In this document: positions 33,977 to 42,205 of the stretch, one piece after another | Layout of the letters: every line of letters begins with the position of its first letter | Position numbering within the stretch: position 1 is the first letter of the stretch | Assembly (NCBI GenBank): GCA_017622995.1 | Contig: JAGAQA010000059.1 | Location: 1 to 64,000, forward strand | DNA from: Oscillospiraceae bacterium | GTDB taxonomy: Bacteria > Bacillota > Clostridia > Oscillospirales > Oscillospiraceae | DNA: 64,000 nucleotides | Direction: 5' to 3' | Program-made: the position numbers and the translations under genes | The notes under the pieces: generated by a model | What the model was told of the DNA's origin: nothing | The model's database searches: none | What the model saw: only the letters and a program-made list of their open reading frames with translations

Positions 33977-33987
33977 TCTATCAGTAT

Positions 33988-35265
33988 TTACAGTGGAATT
34001 TCCGCCACAAACGTGAACCAACCATCTTGATAATCAAACGCATACTCCGCATGAAGTTGACCTAAGATGGACTGAACCTGGGAAAGTCCGTAACCATGAT
34101 TAATTTTTGATTTTTTACTGGTTGCAATTGTATTATTCCATATCTTTACTGGTTGGGATGTATTGCGCACCGAAAGCAGAAGATCATCGTCGGCAATTAT
34201 GCTACAATACAGATTCCTCTCACCATCCACACGACAACATCCTTCGATAGCGTTATCCAGAAGGTTGGATAGCAAAACAACCAATTGGTCTGTTTCAAGC
34301 GCTACACCAGAAAGGTCGTTTACCTTAATCTGAACATCAATTCCGTGTTCCCTTGCAGTCTGGTACTTATGGTTGAGGACAGCATCAATAATGGGATGAT
34401 GCGAATTAACGCAAAAGATTCTGGTAGTCTGCTGTCCCTGAATGGTTTGTATATATTTTTTCGCTTCATCAATTTCTCCTAATGCCAGGAGATCTGATAT
34501 CGCTTGAAGCTGATTTTTGAACTCATGCGTTGCTCTGCGCTGGGCCCTGTAGCTCTTTTCGAGAGCTACAATGTTATCTGTCTGAATCTCCATCTGCTGG
34601 CTGAGCAGCGCGTTCTCTTTTAAGCGTTCTGTACTATCTTGTACCAAGCCAATCGCATATAGGATTGCTATATTTGCAATAGCCAATACAGCACAAAAGA
34701 AAACGATTTCTACGGATATATCTGCTTCATCCTGAAAGTTGTTAAAAATAAGAAGGAGTGTCGCCGTTGAGGTTATGGGAAACAAAAGAGAAAGAAACAA
34801 CCATTTCCCTTCTAGCGACTGTGTCTTTCGGAATACAGGGAAACGGTAAAATATCCATGCGCCAAGCAACAAAAACAGCTTTCCACTTGTAACAATTACA
34901 ACATATGAGAACTTCCTCCACACCAAATCGGAGACGCTGATTCCAATCATTGAACTAGCTCCATACAGGAAAATCGTATCAAATATGCCACTAAAACCAA
35001 CAAATATAAATGTTGTCAGTATATGTTGGTGCCACTTTCCTTTGTTTACTATGCACGAAGCAACAGTGTACAGCAGTAACGTAAGACCCGCTATAAGTTC
35101 AGAAGGAAGTGTGCTGTTAATATATAATTGATTTAAGGCCCACACAGCGACAACCACAAGTAGATATATTCTTTTCTGGACCCTTGGTTGAAATATCGCC
35201 TTCCAGAAAAGTAACTGGGAACACATTTCCAGTGCGGACCAAAACGCACTAATTATTTTCTCCAT
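33988..35265 (-). CDS. agrC: AgrC-like sensor histidine kinase
   Basis: A 425-aa kinase: about six N-terminal membrane helices (residues ~1-200) for peptide sensing, a phosphoacceptor region with RRATHEFKNQLQAI (His) and a GHKL-type ATPase domain with NLLDNAIEGC (N box) and HGYGLSQVQ (G box). This is the AgrC/HPK10 layout. It lies 1 nt after the AgrA-like gene. It should sense the peptide made by AgrB/AgrD and phosphorylate the LytTR regulator upstream. Confidence 0.88.
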   Translation of the reverse strand: MEKIISAFWSALEMCSQLLFWKAIFQPRVQKRIYLLVVVAVWALNQLYINSTLPSELIAGLTLLLYTVASCIVNKGKWHQHILTTFIFVGFSGIFDTIFLYGASSMIGISVSDLVWRKFSYVVIVTSGKLFLLLGAWIFYRFPVFRKTQSLEGKWLFLSLLFPITSTATLLLIFNNFQDEADISVEIVFFCAVLAIANIAILYAIGLVQDSTERLKENALLSQQMEIQTDNIVALEKSYRAQRRATHEFKNQLQAISDLLALGEIDEAKKYIQTIQGQQTTRIFCVNSHHPIIDAVLNHKYQTAREHGIDVQIKVNDLSGVALETDQLVVLLSNLLDNAIEGCCRVDGERNLYCSIIADDDLLLSVRNTSQPVKIWNNTIATSKKSKINHGYGLSQVQSILGQLHAEYAFDYQDGWFTFVAEIPL

Positions 35266-35266
35266 C

Positions 35267-35995
35267 CTATCCTCTCCAGAGCAGAAATTTTTTCTTATTT
35301 TCGGAATAAGTTTTCTCGCTTACGGGTAATGTAATTCCATTGTCCAAGACCGCTTCACTGCAGCGGTATTGTTTTAGCCTGCGCATATTGACCAAATAGC
35401 TTTTCTGAATACGCAGAAAACCACGTTCTGAAAGTTGCTGTTCAAACCTTGCCAGGGTAGAGTACACCTTATACTCCTTTTGGGTTCCACTCTTTTTCCC
35501 GGGGTTTTGTGTGAAAATAACGGCGTTGTGCCCTTGGGATTCGATATAGAGAATATCCTCCAAATACAATGTGATTGGTTCGCCGGATACATTGATCTGA
35601 AATGGCTCTTTTTCCGCAAACAGTCTATTCGTAGCAGCTCGCAAATATTGTGGCAGCTTTTTGTCAATTTCGCTTTTCAGGGCATAACGAAAGGCTTGAA
35701 CTTCATATCCCTCCGGAGCGTACTCTATGTAGTTGGTAAGGAAGATAATGATAGCGCTTTTCCGGGCCTCACGAATCTTTCTCGCCACATCAATTCCAGT
35801 GTATTTCTTGTCATTAAAGTCTATATCCAGAAAGATAATGTCACATTCCTGCATCGTTTTCTGCGGAATCATTTCTGCTTCCGTAAATATCTGAATAACA
35901 GCTTCAACGTCCAACTTTTTTAACGTAGCGCGAATATCTCTCCTCATGCGCTCCAAGAAAATTGCGTCATCATCACATAGGATTATCCGAATCAT
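35267..35995 (-). CDS. agrA: AgrA-like LytTR response regulator
   Basis: A 242-aa response regulator. Receiver domain at the N-terminus (IRIILCDDDAIFL acidic pocket, phosphoacceptor Asp in DIIFLDIDF) and a LytTR DNA-binding domain at the C-terminus (LYLEDILYIESQGHNAVIF, GFLRIQKSYLVN). The start at 35995 has GGAG 5 nt upstream; an open frame to 36061 is not needed. First gene of the agrAC transcript. Its likely targets are the two promoters that carry 21-bp-spaced repeats, at 33876-33947 and 37058-37129. Confidence 0.9.
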   Translation of the reverse strand: MIRIILCDDDAIFLERMRRDIRATLKKLDVEAVIQIFTEAEMIPQKTMQECDIIFLDIDFNDKKYTGIDVARKIREARKSAIIIFLTNYIEYAPEGYEVQAFRYALKSEIDKKLPQYLRAATNRLFAEKEPFQINVSGEPITLYLEDILYIESQGHNAVIFTQNPGKKSGTQKEYKVYSTLARFEQQLSERGFLRIQKSYLVNMRRLKQYRCSEAVLDNGITLPVSEKTYSENKKKFLLWRG

Positions 35996-36194
35996 AGGTA
36001 CTCCTGTTTCGTTCCACGATATTATGGAAGAAGTTGTCTCATTTTTTGCTGTCTTTATCATACACAGAAACCTCCCTCTGTCAAAGTATAATCAATCGAA
36101 TACAGTATAATTATAGCATTTTTGTCAACAGCAACAATTATACAAGATTGCGAAATGGTATGATATACAAAAAAGTTTGCAGGGAGATTTCAGC

Positions 36195-36560
36195 ATGAGC
36201 ATTGTAGGTACACGCATAAAGCAAGTTCGCGAACAGCGGGGACTTACGCAGAAGGATCTTGCAAATAGAATTCACAAAAGCCCGGCTACAGTCAGCGCAT
36301 ATGAGGTCGGCATGCAAACACCGCCTACTGATGTTCTGCTAAGTATTGCCAGAGTCTTACATGTCCCAATCACATACCTTGCCGGACAGACAAGCGACAA
36401 TGGTATCTCTACACTTCACCTGGATGCACAGCAAAAGGAAGTACTAAATCTCCTGATGGGCGAGTTCACCACTCCAACAGGTAACGGAGAAGAGCTATCT
36501 CCTCAACAGGTTAAGATCATTCAGAAGATTGCTGTCTTGTTTAGCCAGAAGAAACTTTAA
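36195..36560 (+). CDS. XRE family transcriptional regulator
   Basis: A 121-aa regulator with an N-terminal Cro/CI helix-turn-helix (GTRIKQVREQRGLTQKDLA, residues ~5-60) and a short C-terminal region. AGGGAG lies before the start at 36195. It is divergent from the agrAC genes across a 199-bp AT-rich intergenic region and may control that operon or its own. A terminator follows at once (36571-36602). Confidence 0.88.
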   Translation: MSIVGTRIKQVREQRGLTQKDLANRIHKSPATVSAYEVGMQTPPTDVLLSIARVLHVPITYLAGQTSDNGISTLHLDAQQKEVLNLLMGEFTTPTGNGEELSPQQVKIIQKIAVLFSQKKL

Positions 36561-36570
36561 TAAATCCGAA

Positions 36571-36612
36571 AGGTCCAGTACCAGCTTGATTTGGTACTGG
36601 GCCTTTTCCTGT
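36571..36612 (+). terminator. terminator of the XRE gene
   Basis: Twelve-bp stem 36571-36582 with 36591-36602 (one G-T pair), followed by TTTTCCTGTTTC. That T-rich tail is identical over 16 nt (36603-36618) to the sequence after the agrC terminator. Confidence 0.7.
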
Positions 36613-36713
36613 TTCATGCGTAGTTTATGCCATTATAAGATGGTTGCTTTGTATTCTGAAAATGGTTGTGCTACTCTTATTGTGAAACAAACTATCCATA
36701 GGAGGAAAAACAA

Positions 36714-36941
36714 ATGGATATATTTTTACTTAGGGATGATGGAACACTTGAAAGTACAGCATCCGATACTCAAACCACACAAGTAACTGTCGAGTGCGTA
36801 CAGGCACCAGATAGGCATATCTCTGGGAATGACTCTATCGCTTGGTGGATTGCAGTTATTTTATTACTGGGCGTATCCATTGTGGCAGTTGTAGGTGGTC
36901 TCATTATAAGACACAAGTCAGATGACTCAATACGTCAGTAA
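36714..36941 (+). CDS. small single-helix membrane protein
   Basis: A 75-aa protein: a 40-residue N-terminal soluble part rich in Thr/Asp, one membrane helix (WWIAVILLLGVSIVAVVGGL), and a short basic-acidic tail. ATAGGAGGAAA precedes the ATG, so it is very likely translated. No family recognised. It sits between the XRE regulator and the secreted-protein pair of the Agr cargo block and could be an immunity or regulatory protein. Confidence 0.65.
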   Translation: MDIFLLRDDGTLESTASDTQTTQVTVECVQAPDRHISGNDSIAWWIAVILLLGVSIVAVVGGLIIRHKSDDSIRQ

Positions 36942-37057
36942 TAAACAAGACGGAAATGGCTGCTTTGTGGCGAATTTTGAAGCCGTATATCGTTATTATC
37001 AAATATGGATGTGAAAATAATCTGTTCGACCCGTGATTGTCATAAAGAGGCTAGATA

Positions 37058-37129
37058 TTCCTATTTTGTGCTTTCATTTTCCTGTTTTACGACGAATTAT
37101 TTGAAATCATGATATGATGTCGCTATTAT
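37058..37129 (+). promoter_or_regulatory. second promoter with paired LytTR-type repeats
   Basis: Repeats TTCCTATTTT (37058-37067) and TTCCTGTTTT (37079-37088) start 21 bp apart, then -35 TTGAAA (37101-37106), a 17-bp spacer and -10 TATTAT (37124-37129). Every spacing equals that of the agrBD promoter. It would drive the secreted protein (37285) and lipoprotein (37799) after a ~150-nt leader. The rest of 36942-37284 shows no gene. Confidence 0.7.
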
Positions 37130-37284
37130 CTCACCAAGGGAACAACAAGAACATTCGATGTTGTTTCGCATAATGCGGAATTGGAGGTGTGTCCAATGGG
37201 ATAAATATGTTATTGCATCAGTAATTCCGCCATTTGCGATAGAGTTATAAGTAATCCATAACGCTTTTAAATCGGAGGATATTT

Positions 37285-37764
37285 ATGAAAAAAATCATTA
37301 CTCTCACCCTGTGCCTTGTTTTGGTACTTAGCCTCGCAACTGTATGCCATGCTGACGAAGTTGAAGAGACAACGGTCGGCGCAAACTACCATGTATCAAC
37401 CGTGGCTCCGTGGGACACGGTAAGCCCTCAGGGGACAAGCTCTCCTACAAAAGCGTGGAATATTCAAAATAATCCTTACCACTTTGGGGGAGTTTCACCG
37501 GCCGCTAGACTATACTTGAATTATCTGATTTACGGAAGCACGTACTATGGTATCGTCGTAAACAACAAATCCACAAGCAATCGTTTAACCGTAAATCCTC
37601 ATGATGCGCTGCCTCTTTCTCCCTTTACTGTGAATCCTAGTTCGACGTGGGCATCGTACGATCGTTATATCTTCCAGCAGCGTTCTGGTGCAAATTACAT
37701 TTGCTTTAGCTTTGACGGTCCGTCGTATTTTGATGGCTATGTTTATGAGTTCATCTATCAGTAA
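37285..37764 (+). CDS. secreted protein under a putative AgrA promoter
   Basis: A 159-aa preprotein with a signal peptide (MKKIITLTLCLVLVLSLATV, cleavage after CHA) and a mature chain rich in Tyr, Ser, Pro and Asn ending GYVYEFIYQ. No Cys in the mature part, no known domain. TCGGAGGA lies before the ATG. It is followed 34 nt later by a lipoprotein gene, repeating the secreted-protein/lipoprotein pairing seen at 30581-32285. Possible quorum-controlled effector; function unknown. Confidence 0.7.
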   Translation: MKKIITLTLCLVLVLSLATVCHADEVEETTVGANYHVSTVAPWDTVSPQGTSSPTKAWNIQNNPYHFGGVSPAARLYLNYLIYGSTYYGIVVNNKSTSNRLTVNPHDALPLSPFTVNPSSTWASYDRYIFQQRSGANYICFSFDGPSYFDGYVYEFIYQ

Positions 37765-37798
37765 GTACTACACCCGGCTGGCGATTTGAGGTGTCATT

Positions 37799-38824
37799 AT
37801 GTCTATGCGTACACTAAGGACAATGTTTCTGCTTTTTATCATCGCATTATGTCTTGTGGGTTGTTCCACAGAGAGTAATTCTCCTGCTTCTTCCCCTTCG
37901 GAATCAACGGAGGCGCAGGAGACGCAGGCAGAAAATTCCGGATCACCTCTCACAGCAATATCGCTAACGCTTCCTGACGGTATTTCAAGTGTAAACGTAT
38001 CGGATGCACAAATTGATTTTATGAGTAACACCCAGCGAATTGGTGGAATTATCATAATGGATTGCGATCCGGCTATTTTCGATGACGTTTTGGGATTTTC
38101 ATCCAGTCTAGAGGAACTTGTCAATGAGGCACTGGACCACCTGGGGTTGCCATCTGCTGAATGGACAATGAATTCCAGTTCTGAATATGGGATACACGAG
38201 TTCAGCCGCGGCGTTGGAGCATCCGAATATAAGACACACGTTCTACGCGGCAGCCAGGCCACATATGCTGTTTGGTTAGATAAGGAGTATGTGTCAGATA
38301 GTCTGGAAGATGAAATAATGACGGGTATTCATTCCGACGATATTGTTGATAGCTTAAACAGGATATCTAACGAGGATTTTATGAATGCCATTTCCAAGGA
38401 AATGGATAAGCATACTTACCAATTTACGGTAGATTTGCCGTCTCAGCTTCTCATGGAACGGGTAGAAGATGATGGCGCAGTGTTTTTGCAAAATGGTAAT
38501 ATCGTTGGAGGATACAAAGTAATTCATTTTGAAAAAGGAATTCTTCCCAATATTCATGAAAACCAGGATGTAGTATTGCAGCGAATTGTCGATGACCTTT
38601 CTGCACAGATTGTGTTAAGTGAATACCAGGGCGAAATTATAGCTGATATGCCAATCACCCTCAGATTTACAAATCAGGGAGCAGAAAACACTCATTATAT
38701 TCTGTCCTACGGACAAATAGGTACGCAGTATGACCTGTGGTTTGATTCTAAAGTGCTAGATGAAGATACCATTGCCCAAATTATCCAGCATGCAGCTCTG
38801 GTGGATGTGTCTGGTTCAAAATGA
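37799..38824 (+). CDS. lipoprotein paired with secreted protein
   Basis: A 341-aa lipoprotein: signal peptide and lipobox ALCLVGCS, a Ser/Glu/Thr linker (TESNSPASSPSESTEAQ), then a ~290-residue extracellular domain of mixed alpha/beta character. No named family recognised. Probably co-transcribed with the secreted protein at 37285. The pair may function as effector plus surface receptor or immunity protein, by analogy with the other pair; this is inference. The gene ends at 38824 and a terminator follows at 39001-39038. Confidence 0.7.
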   Translation: MSMRTLRTMFLLFIIALCLVGCSTESNSPASSPSESTEAQETQAENSGSPLTAISLTLPDGISSVNVSDAQIDFMSNTQRIGGIIIMDCDPAIFDDVLGFSSSLEELVNEALDHLGLPSAEWTMNSSSEYGIHEFSRGVGASEYKTHVLRGSQATYAVWLDKEYVSDSLEDEIMTGIHSDDIVDSLNRISNEDFMNAISKEMDKHTYQFTVDLPSQLLMERVEDDGAVFLQNGNIVGGYKVIHFEKGILPNIHENQDVVLQRIVDDLSAQIVLSEYQGEIIADMPITLRFTNQGAENTHYILSYGQIGTQYDLWFDSKVLDEDTIAQIIQHAALVDVSGSK

Positions 38825-39000
38825 ACGCTTAATTGAGGAATCAGGCAAATACCGCCTTGCATACACCCCAACAACGTAACAAATGACCTTGTTGATGACG
38901 TAGCAAATTGTAGCCTGCCTATTTGAGTAGCCACTAACTAGTCAGGAGAATAAACGTACCGAAAATTATCCAAGGAATTTGAATCAGGACTATTCAAAGA

Positions 39001-39038
39001 GACTCGCACCGGCAACATTTTCCGGTGCGAGTCTTTTT
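39001..39038 (+). terminator. strong intrinsic terminator
   Basis: Twelve-bp perfect stem GACTCGCACCGG (39001-39012) with CCGGTGCGAGTC (39022-39033), followed by TTTTT. It ends the lipoprotein transcript. The rest of 38825-39226 shows no gene; a small hairpin (CACTAT/ATAGTG) lies near 39080-39095 and the mobC ribosome binding site GGAGG near 39215. Confidence 0.8.
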
Positions 39039-39226
39039 GTACATAATAGGACAAGGCGTATACTGGCAAAATCAAGAAAGCACTATAATAATAGTGGCCA
39101 AATTACAGGTTGAAAGATTACATATATAGGGAGAAAGATACGATAGCAAGCACAGCCAGAGAGTACTCACTGGCGGAATTTTTATTGGGATAATCCCAAA
39201 CCCTTATTACAAAACGGAGGCGGTGG

Positions 39227-39556
39227 ATGGAAAACCGGAAACGAAATATTCAGATGAAATTCTATGTCACGGAGGAAGAAAAACGGCTCATCGAACAGAA
39301 GATGGCTCAGCTCCCTACTCAGCGGATTGGTGCCTACCTCCGCAAGATGGCGATTGACGGATATATCATCTACACCGACACCACGGATATCAAAGCGTTT
39401 ACCGCGGAACTGTCCGCAATCGGGCGGAATATCAACCAAATCGCCAAGCGGCTCAACGCCGGAGGCCCTGCCTATCAAGCGGATATCCAGGAAATCCGGG
39501 AAAGGCTGGACGAGATATGGCAATTACAAAGACGCATCCTATCAAGTCAACGCTGA
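39227..39556 (+). CDS. mobC: MobC-family relaxosome protein
   Basis: A 109-aa basic helical protein with the MobC/BacD-like pattern: an N-terminal ribbon-helix-helix-like part (IQMKFYVTEEEKRLIEQKM) and the conserved ELSAIGRNINQIAKRLN segment that helps the relaxase bind and melt oriT. GGAGGCGGTGG lies before the ATG. It overlaps the relaxase gene by 40 nt. oriT should lie close upstream, probably in 39040-39226. Confidence 0.9.
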   Translation: MENRKRNIQMKFYVTEEEKRLIEQKMAQLPTQRIGAYLRKMAIDGYIIYTDTTDIKAFTAELSAIGRNINQIAKRLNAGGPAYQADIQEIRERLDEIWQLQRRILSSQR

Positions 39557-40848
39557 AAGCGGCCATTGACTATATCTGCAATCCCGCCAAGACGGACGGA
39601 AAGCTGCTGGTATCCTCCTTCGGCTGTACGGCTGAAACTGCGGACATAGAATTTGAGTGGACACGTTGCCATGCTATTGACAAGGGAACCAACCTGGGTC
39701 GCCACCTGATACAGGCTTTCGCTCCCGGAGAGGTCTCCCCGGAGGAAGCCCATGAGATCGGCATGGAGCTGGCAAAAGAAATTCTGGGCGGTAAATACGA
39801 ATTTGTGCTGACCACCCATATTGACAAAGGGCATATTCATAATCATCTGCTATGGAACGCTGTTAGCTTCGCGGATTACAAGCACTACCATTCTAATAAG
39901 CGCAGCTATCACTACATCCGTCGCACCAGCGACCGTATTTGCAAAGAGCATGGTCTTTCCGTTATAATCCCCGGCAAAGAGAAGGGAAAGAGCTATATTG
40001 AGCATCGGGCCACCCAAGCGGGTACCAGCTACAAGGCAAAGCTGAAAGCCACCATTGACCGGCTGATCTCCGCCTCTGCCGATTTTGAAGATTTTCTGCT
40101 CCGCCTGCAGATGGAAGGCTACGAAATCAAGCGGGGCAAGTATGTGTCCTGCCGGGCATCAGATCAGGAGCGGTTTACCCGGCTGAAAACGCTGGGCGTG
40201 GACTATACGGAGGAAGCCATCACCTCCCGGATCGCCGGAGCCTCCCGCCCCTCCCGGAAGCCAAAGCAGCGTGATGACCGTATCCGGCTGCTCATGGACA
40301 TTCAGAGTAAACAGGGTGCCGGGCTTCGGCATTGGGCAAAGCTGCAAAATTTGAAACAGGCTGCCAAAACCATGAACTTCACCACGGAGCATGGAATCGA
40401 CAGCTACGGAGAGCTTGAAAGTAAGCTGGCAGTTCTGACAGACCGCAGGGATAGCGTCCTTGCATCCATTAAGGAGACAGAACGCCGGATAGCAGAATTG
40501 ACCCTGATTGCCAAGTATTCTGCTGCCTATCGAAAGTGCCGCCCCATTTATGACCGCTACAAGCAGTCCGGCGACAAGGAAAAGTTCCTGCGCGGACACG
40601 AAAGTGAGATCATTATGTTTGAAGCTGCCGCACGGGAACTGAAACGGCTGGGTGCCGTTCCGCTGCCCTCTATGGATCGGGTGCAGGCAGAGCTTGCGGA
40701 ATTGACTGCCAGGAAGAATACCCTATATGCGGATTATTCCGAAGTTAAGCGTCAAATCCGGGAATATGAAACCATCCGGCAGAATTTGGATATTCTGGTT
40801 CCCGCATGTAGAGAGCGGGAGCAGCAGAAACATCAGCAAATCGAATAG
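39517..40848 (+). CDS. MobA/VirD2-type relaxase
   Basis: A 443-aa relaxase that nicks the element at oriT for conjugative transfer. The N-terminal nuclease domain shows the histidine triad HIDKGHIHNHLLWN (residue ~105) and an upstream YICNPAKT region with a catalytic-type Tyr. The C-terminal half is helical and coiled (about 255-430), typical of the Tn1549/CTn group. It is encoded in a different frame from mobC, with which it overlaps. Confidence 0.92.
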   Translation: MAITKTHPIKSTLKAAIDYICNPAKTDGKLLVSSFGCTAETADIEFEWTRCHAIDKGTNLGRHLIQAFAPGEVSPEEAHEIGMELAKEILGGKYEFVLTTHIDKGHIHNHLLWNAVSFADYKHYHSNKRSYHYIRRTSDRICKEHGLSVIIPGKEKGKSYIEHRATQAGTSYKAKLKATIDRLISASADFEDFLLRLQMEGYEIKRGKYVSCRASDQERFTRLKTLGVDYTEEAITSRIAGASRPSRKPKQRDDRIRLLMDIQSKQGAGLRHWAKLQNLKQAAKTMNFTTEHGIDSYGELESKLAVLTDRRDSVLASIKETERRIAELTLIAKYSAAYRKCRPIYDRYKQSGDKEKFLRGHESEIIMFEAAARELKRLGAVPLPSMDRVQAELAELTARKNTLYADYSEVKRQIREYETIRQNLDILVPACREREQQKHQQIE

Positions 40849-40894
40849 ACTCCGCTGTGCGGAAGAAATATAGAAACACAGGAGGAACATCATT

Positions 40895-41214
40895 ATGAAG
40901 GAACGCCCCGTCATTATCGTCACAGGAAAGTGCCCAATATGCAGAGCTGGTATGAGGAAAAATGCAGGAGGGCTTTGGAGGAACTGAGCCTGCTGGCCGA
41001 TACCCTCCACCGCCCCGGCAACACCCCTAACAAGGGATGGCCTACCAAGCAGGAAGAAATCAATTCCCACCTGTTCAATGCCGTCCGCATGGTGCTGATT
41101 CTGACCAACATTTCCTGCGGACAGCGCACTCCCGTCCGTAGTGAAGATATCGGCAGCATCGTGGAGGAAGGCTACGCAGGTTTTGAGAAGATCAAGGCAA
41201 AATTTCTGGAATAA
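40895..41214 (+). pseudogene. small element protein gene, probably frameshifted near its start
   Basis: An ATG at 40895 with a perfect AGGAGG opens MKERPVIIVTGK and then runs out of frame to a stop after 30 codons. The frame one base back continues from codon ~13 as VPNMQSWYEEKCRRALEELS and stays open to 41214, a helical ~94-residue protein. Joining them needs one extra base near 40930 (AAAG-TGCCC). So either one base was lost, or translation starts at the GTG at 40930 without a ribosome binding site. Similar small proteins follow the relaxase in related elements; function unknown. Confidence 0.55.
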
Positions 41215-41291
41215 CAGGAATTGTTTGCACATTGTTAGCGCCTGTTTTTTCTCCACCGATATAATAAACGCAGAAAAGGAGGCTGCTGCCC

Positions 41292-41633
41292 ATGACAAGA
41301 GGTAATGCAATACGGGATTTCTTCATAAAAAGCATCCTGCCGGTGGCGACCGCGCTGCTACTCGTCTGCATCTTCAAGTCTGCCTGCATGAAGGACGGAA
41401 CCCTTGATTATGTATGGCTCTGGATTCTCTGCGGTCTGCCCTTCGGCATCCATCGGATGCGCCTTTGGGTTATGCCCGGCGGCAACTCCTTTGGTGGCGG
41501 AATCACTGTGTTTGCGCTCAGTTTTATTCTGGGCGGTGTAATCGGCGGCTTCGTTCTGGTGTGGCGGCTGATCGTGGCGGTATGGTATGTTCTTTTAACC
41601 GCGTATCGATTAATTACAGCAAACCACACGTAA
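41292..41633 (+). CDS. small hydrophobic membrane protein
   Basis: A 113-aa protein with three to four membrane helices (ILPVATALLLVCIF, YVWLWILCGLPFGI, FALSFILGGVIGGFVLVWRL). AAAGGAGG precedes the ATG. It resembles the small uncharacterised membrane proteins (I recall them as DUF6050) found after the relaxase in Tn1549-like elements. Role in transfer is unproven. It is the last backbone gene before the AT-rich defence-like cargo. Confidence 0.7.
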   Translation: MTRGNAIRDFFIKSILPVATALLLVCIFKSACMKDGTLDYVWLWILCGLPFGIHRMRLWVMPGGNSFGGGITVFALSFILGGVIGGFVLVWRLIVAVWYVLLTAYRLITANHT

Positions 41634-41687
41634 TTCGTATTTCATATAATCTTTGTGTCGTAAATGTGCGAATAATATAAAAATATG

Positions 41688-41715
41688 TTGATTTTTATAT
41701 AATACTCTGTATAAT
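41688..41715 (+). promoter_or_regulatory. promoter of the SIR2 operon
   Basis: TTGATT (41688-41693), 16-bp spacer, TATAAT (41710-41715), in a strongly AT-rich stretch 42 nt before the GTG start of the next gene. Confidence 0.65.
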
Positions 41716-41757
41716 ATCACTATAGTATTTCCCGCAATAAAAAAGGAGATGTTTATA

Positions 41758-42195
41758 GTGAAATTCAAATCCATTATCACAAGTCATCACGATCTAAAGA
41801 AAAATGGGTACAAAATTCTCAGGAAATTACATAAACTTGAGAAGCGGGATAATCTTGCTGGAATCTACAGCCATTTCTGCCCAGAGGGATACTTTGTTGT
41901 TTTAGCTTGTAAGAACCTAGCTGAAATTCTAGCAATGCAGTATAGTTCTTGCGATAGACCATATATTCAGACTTTTCTTGTGAGGACTGAGCGGTTTATT
42001 ACCCATATTGACACTATAGCACATGAGCATATAAGAGTTAATCCGGCCCTACTGTCTAATTATCTTTCTTCCTACACTGAGTTCTTTAATCGAGTAGCCG
42101 AGGACCGAATTGAATTCACCGTTGACAAAGAAATATTGGCGAAATGGAACATTGGCTGCATTATGGCATATACTGCAGTATGGGGTAATAGGTAG
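41758..42195 (+). CDS. unknown protein encoded with a SIR2-domain protein
   Basis: A 145-aa helical protein starting with GTG at 41758: AAGGAG lies 9 nt upstream, while the ATG at 41749 directly touches that site and cannot use it. No signal peptide or membrane segment. The sequence (HHDLKKNGYKILRKLHKL..., CKNLAEILAMQY) has no motif I recognise. It ends 10 nt before the SIR2 gene, is AT-rich like it, and shares its promoter, so the two should act together, for example as regulator, sensor or antitoxin for the SIR2 enzyme. Confidence 0.65.
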   Translation: MKFKSIITSHHDLKKNGYKILRKLHKLEKRDNLAGIYSHFCPEGYFVVLACKNLAEILAMQYSSCDRPYIQTFLVRTERFITHIDTIAHEHIRVNPALLSNYLSSYTEFFNRVAEDRIEFTVDKEILAKWNIGCIMAYTAVWGNR

Positions 42196-42205
42196 GAGTG
42201 TAATT

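Noticed and set aside
40895..40987. 30-codon zinc-ribbon-like peptide (KCPICRAGM)
   Set aside because: The CxxC arises where the reading frame of a longer gene appears shifted by one base; the natural continuation is in the next frame.
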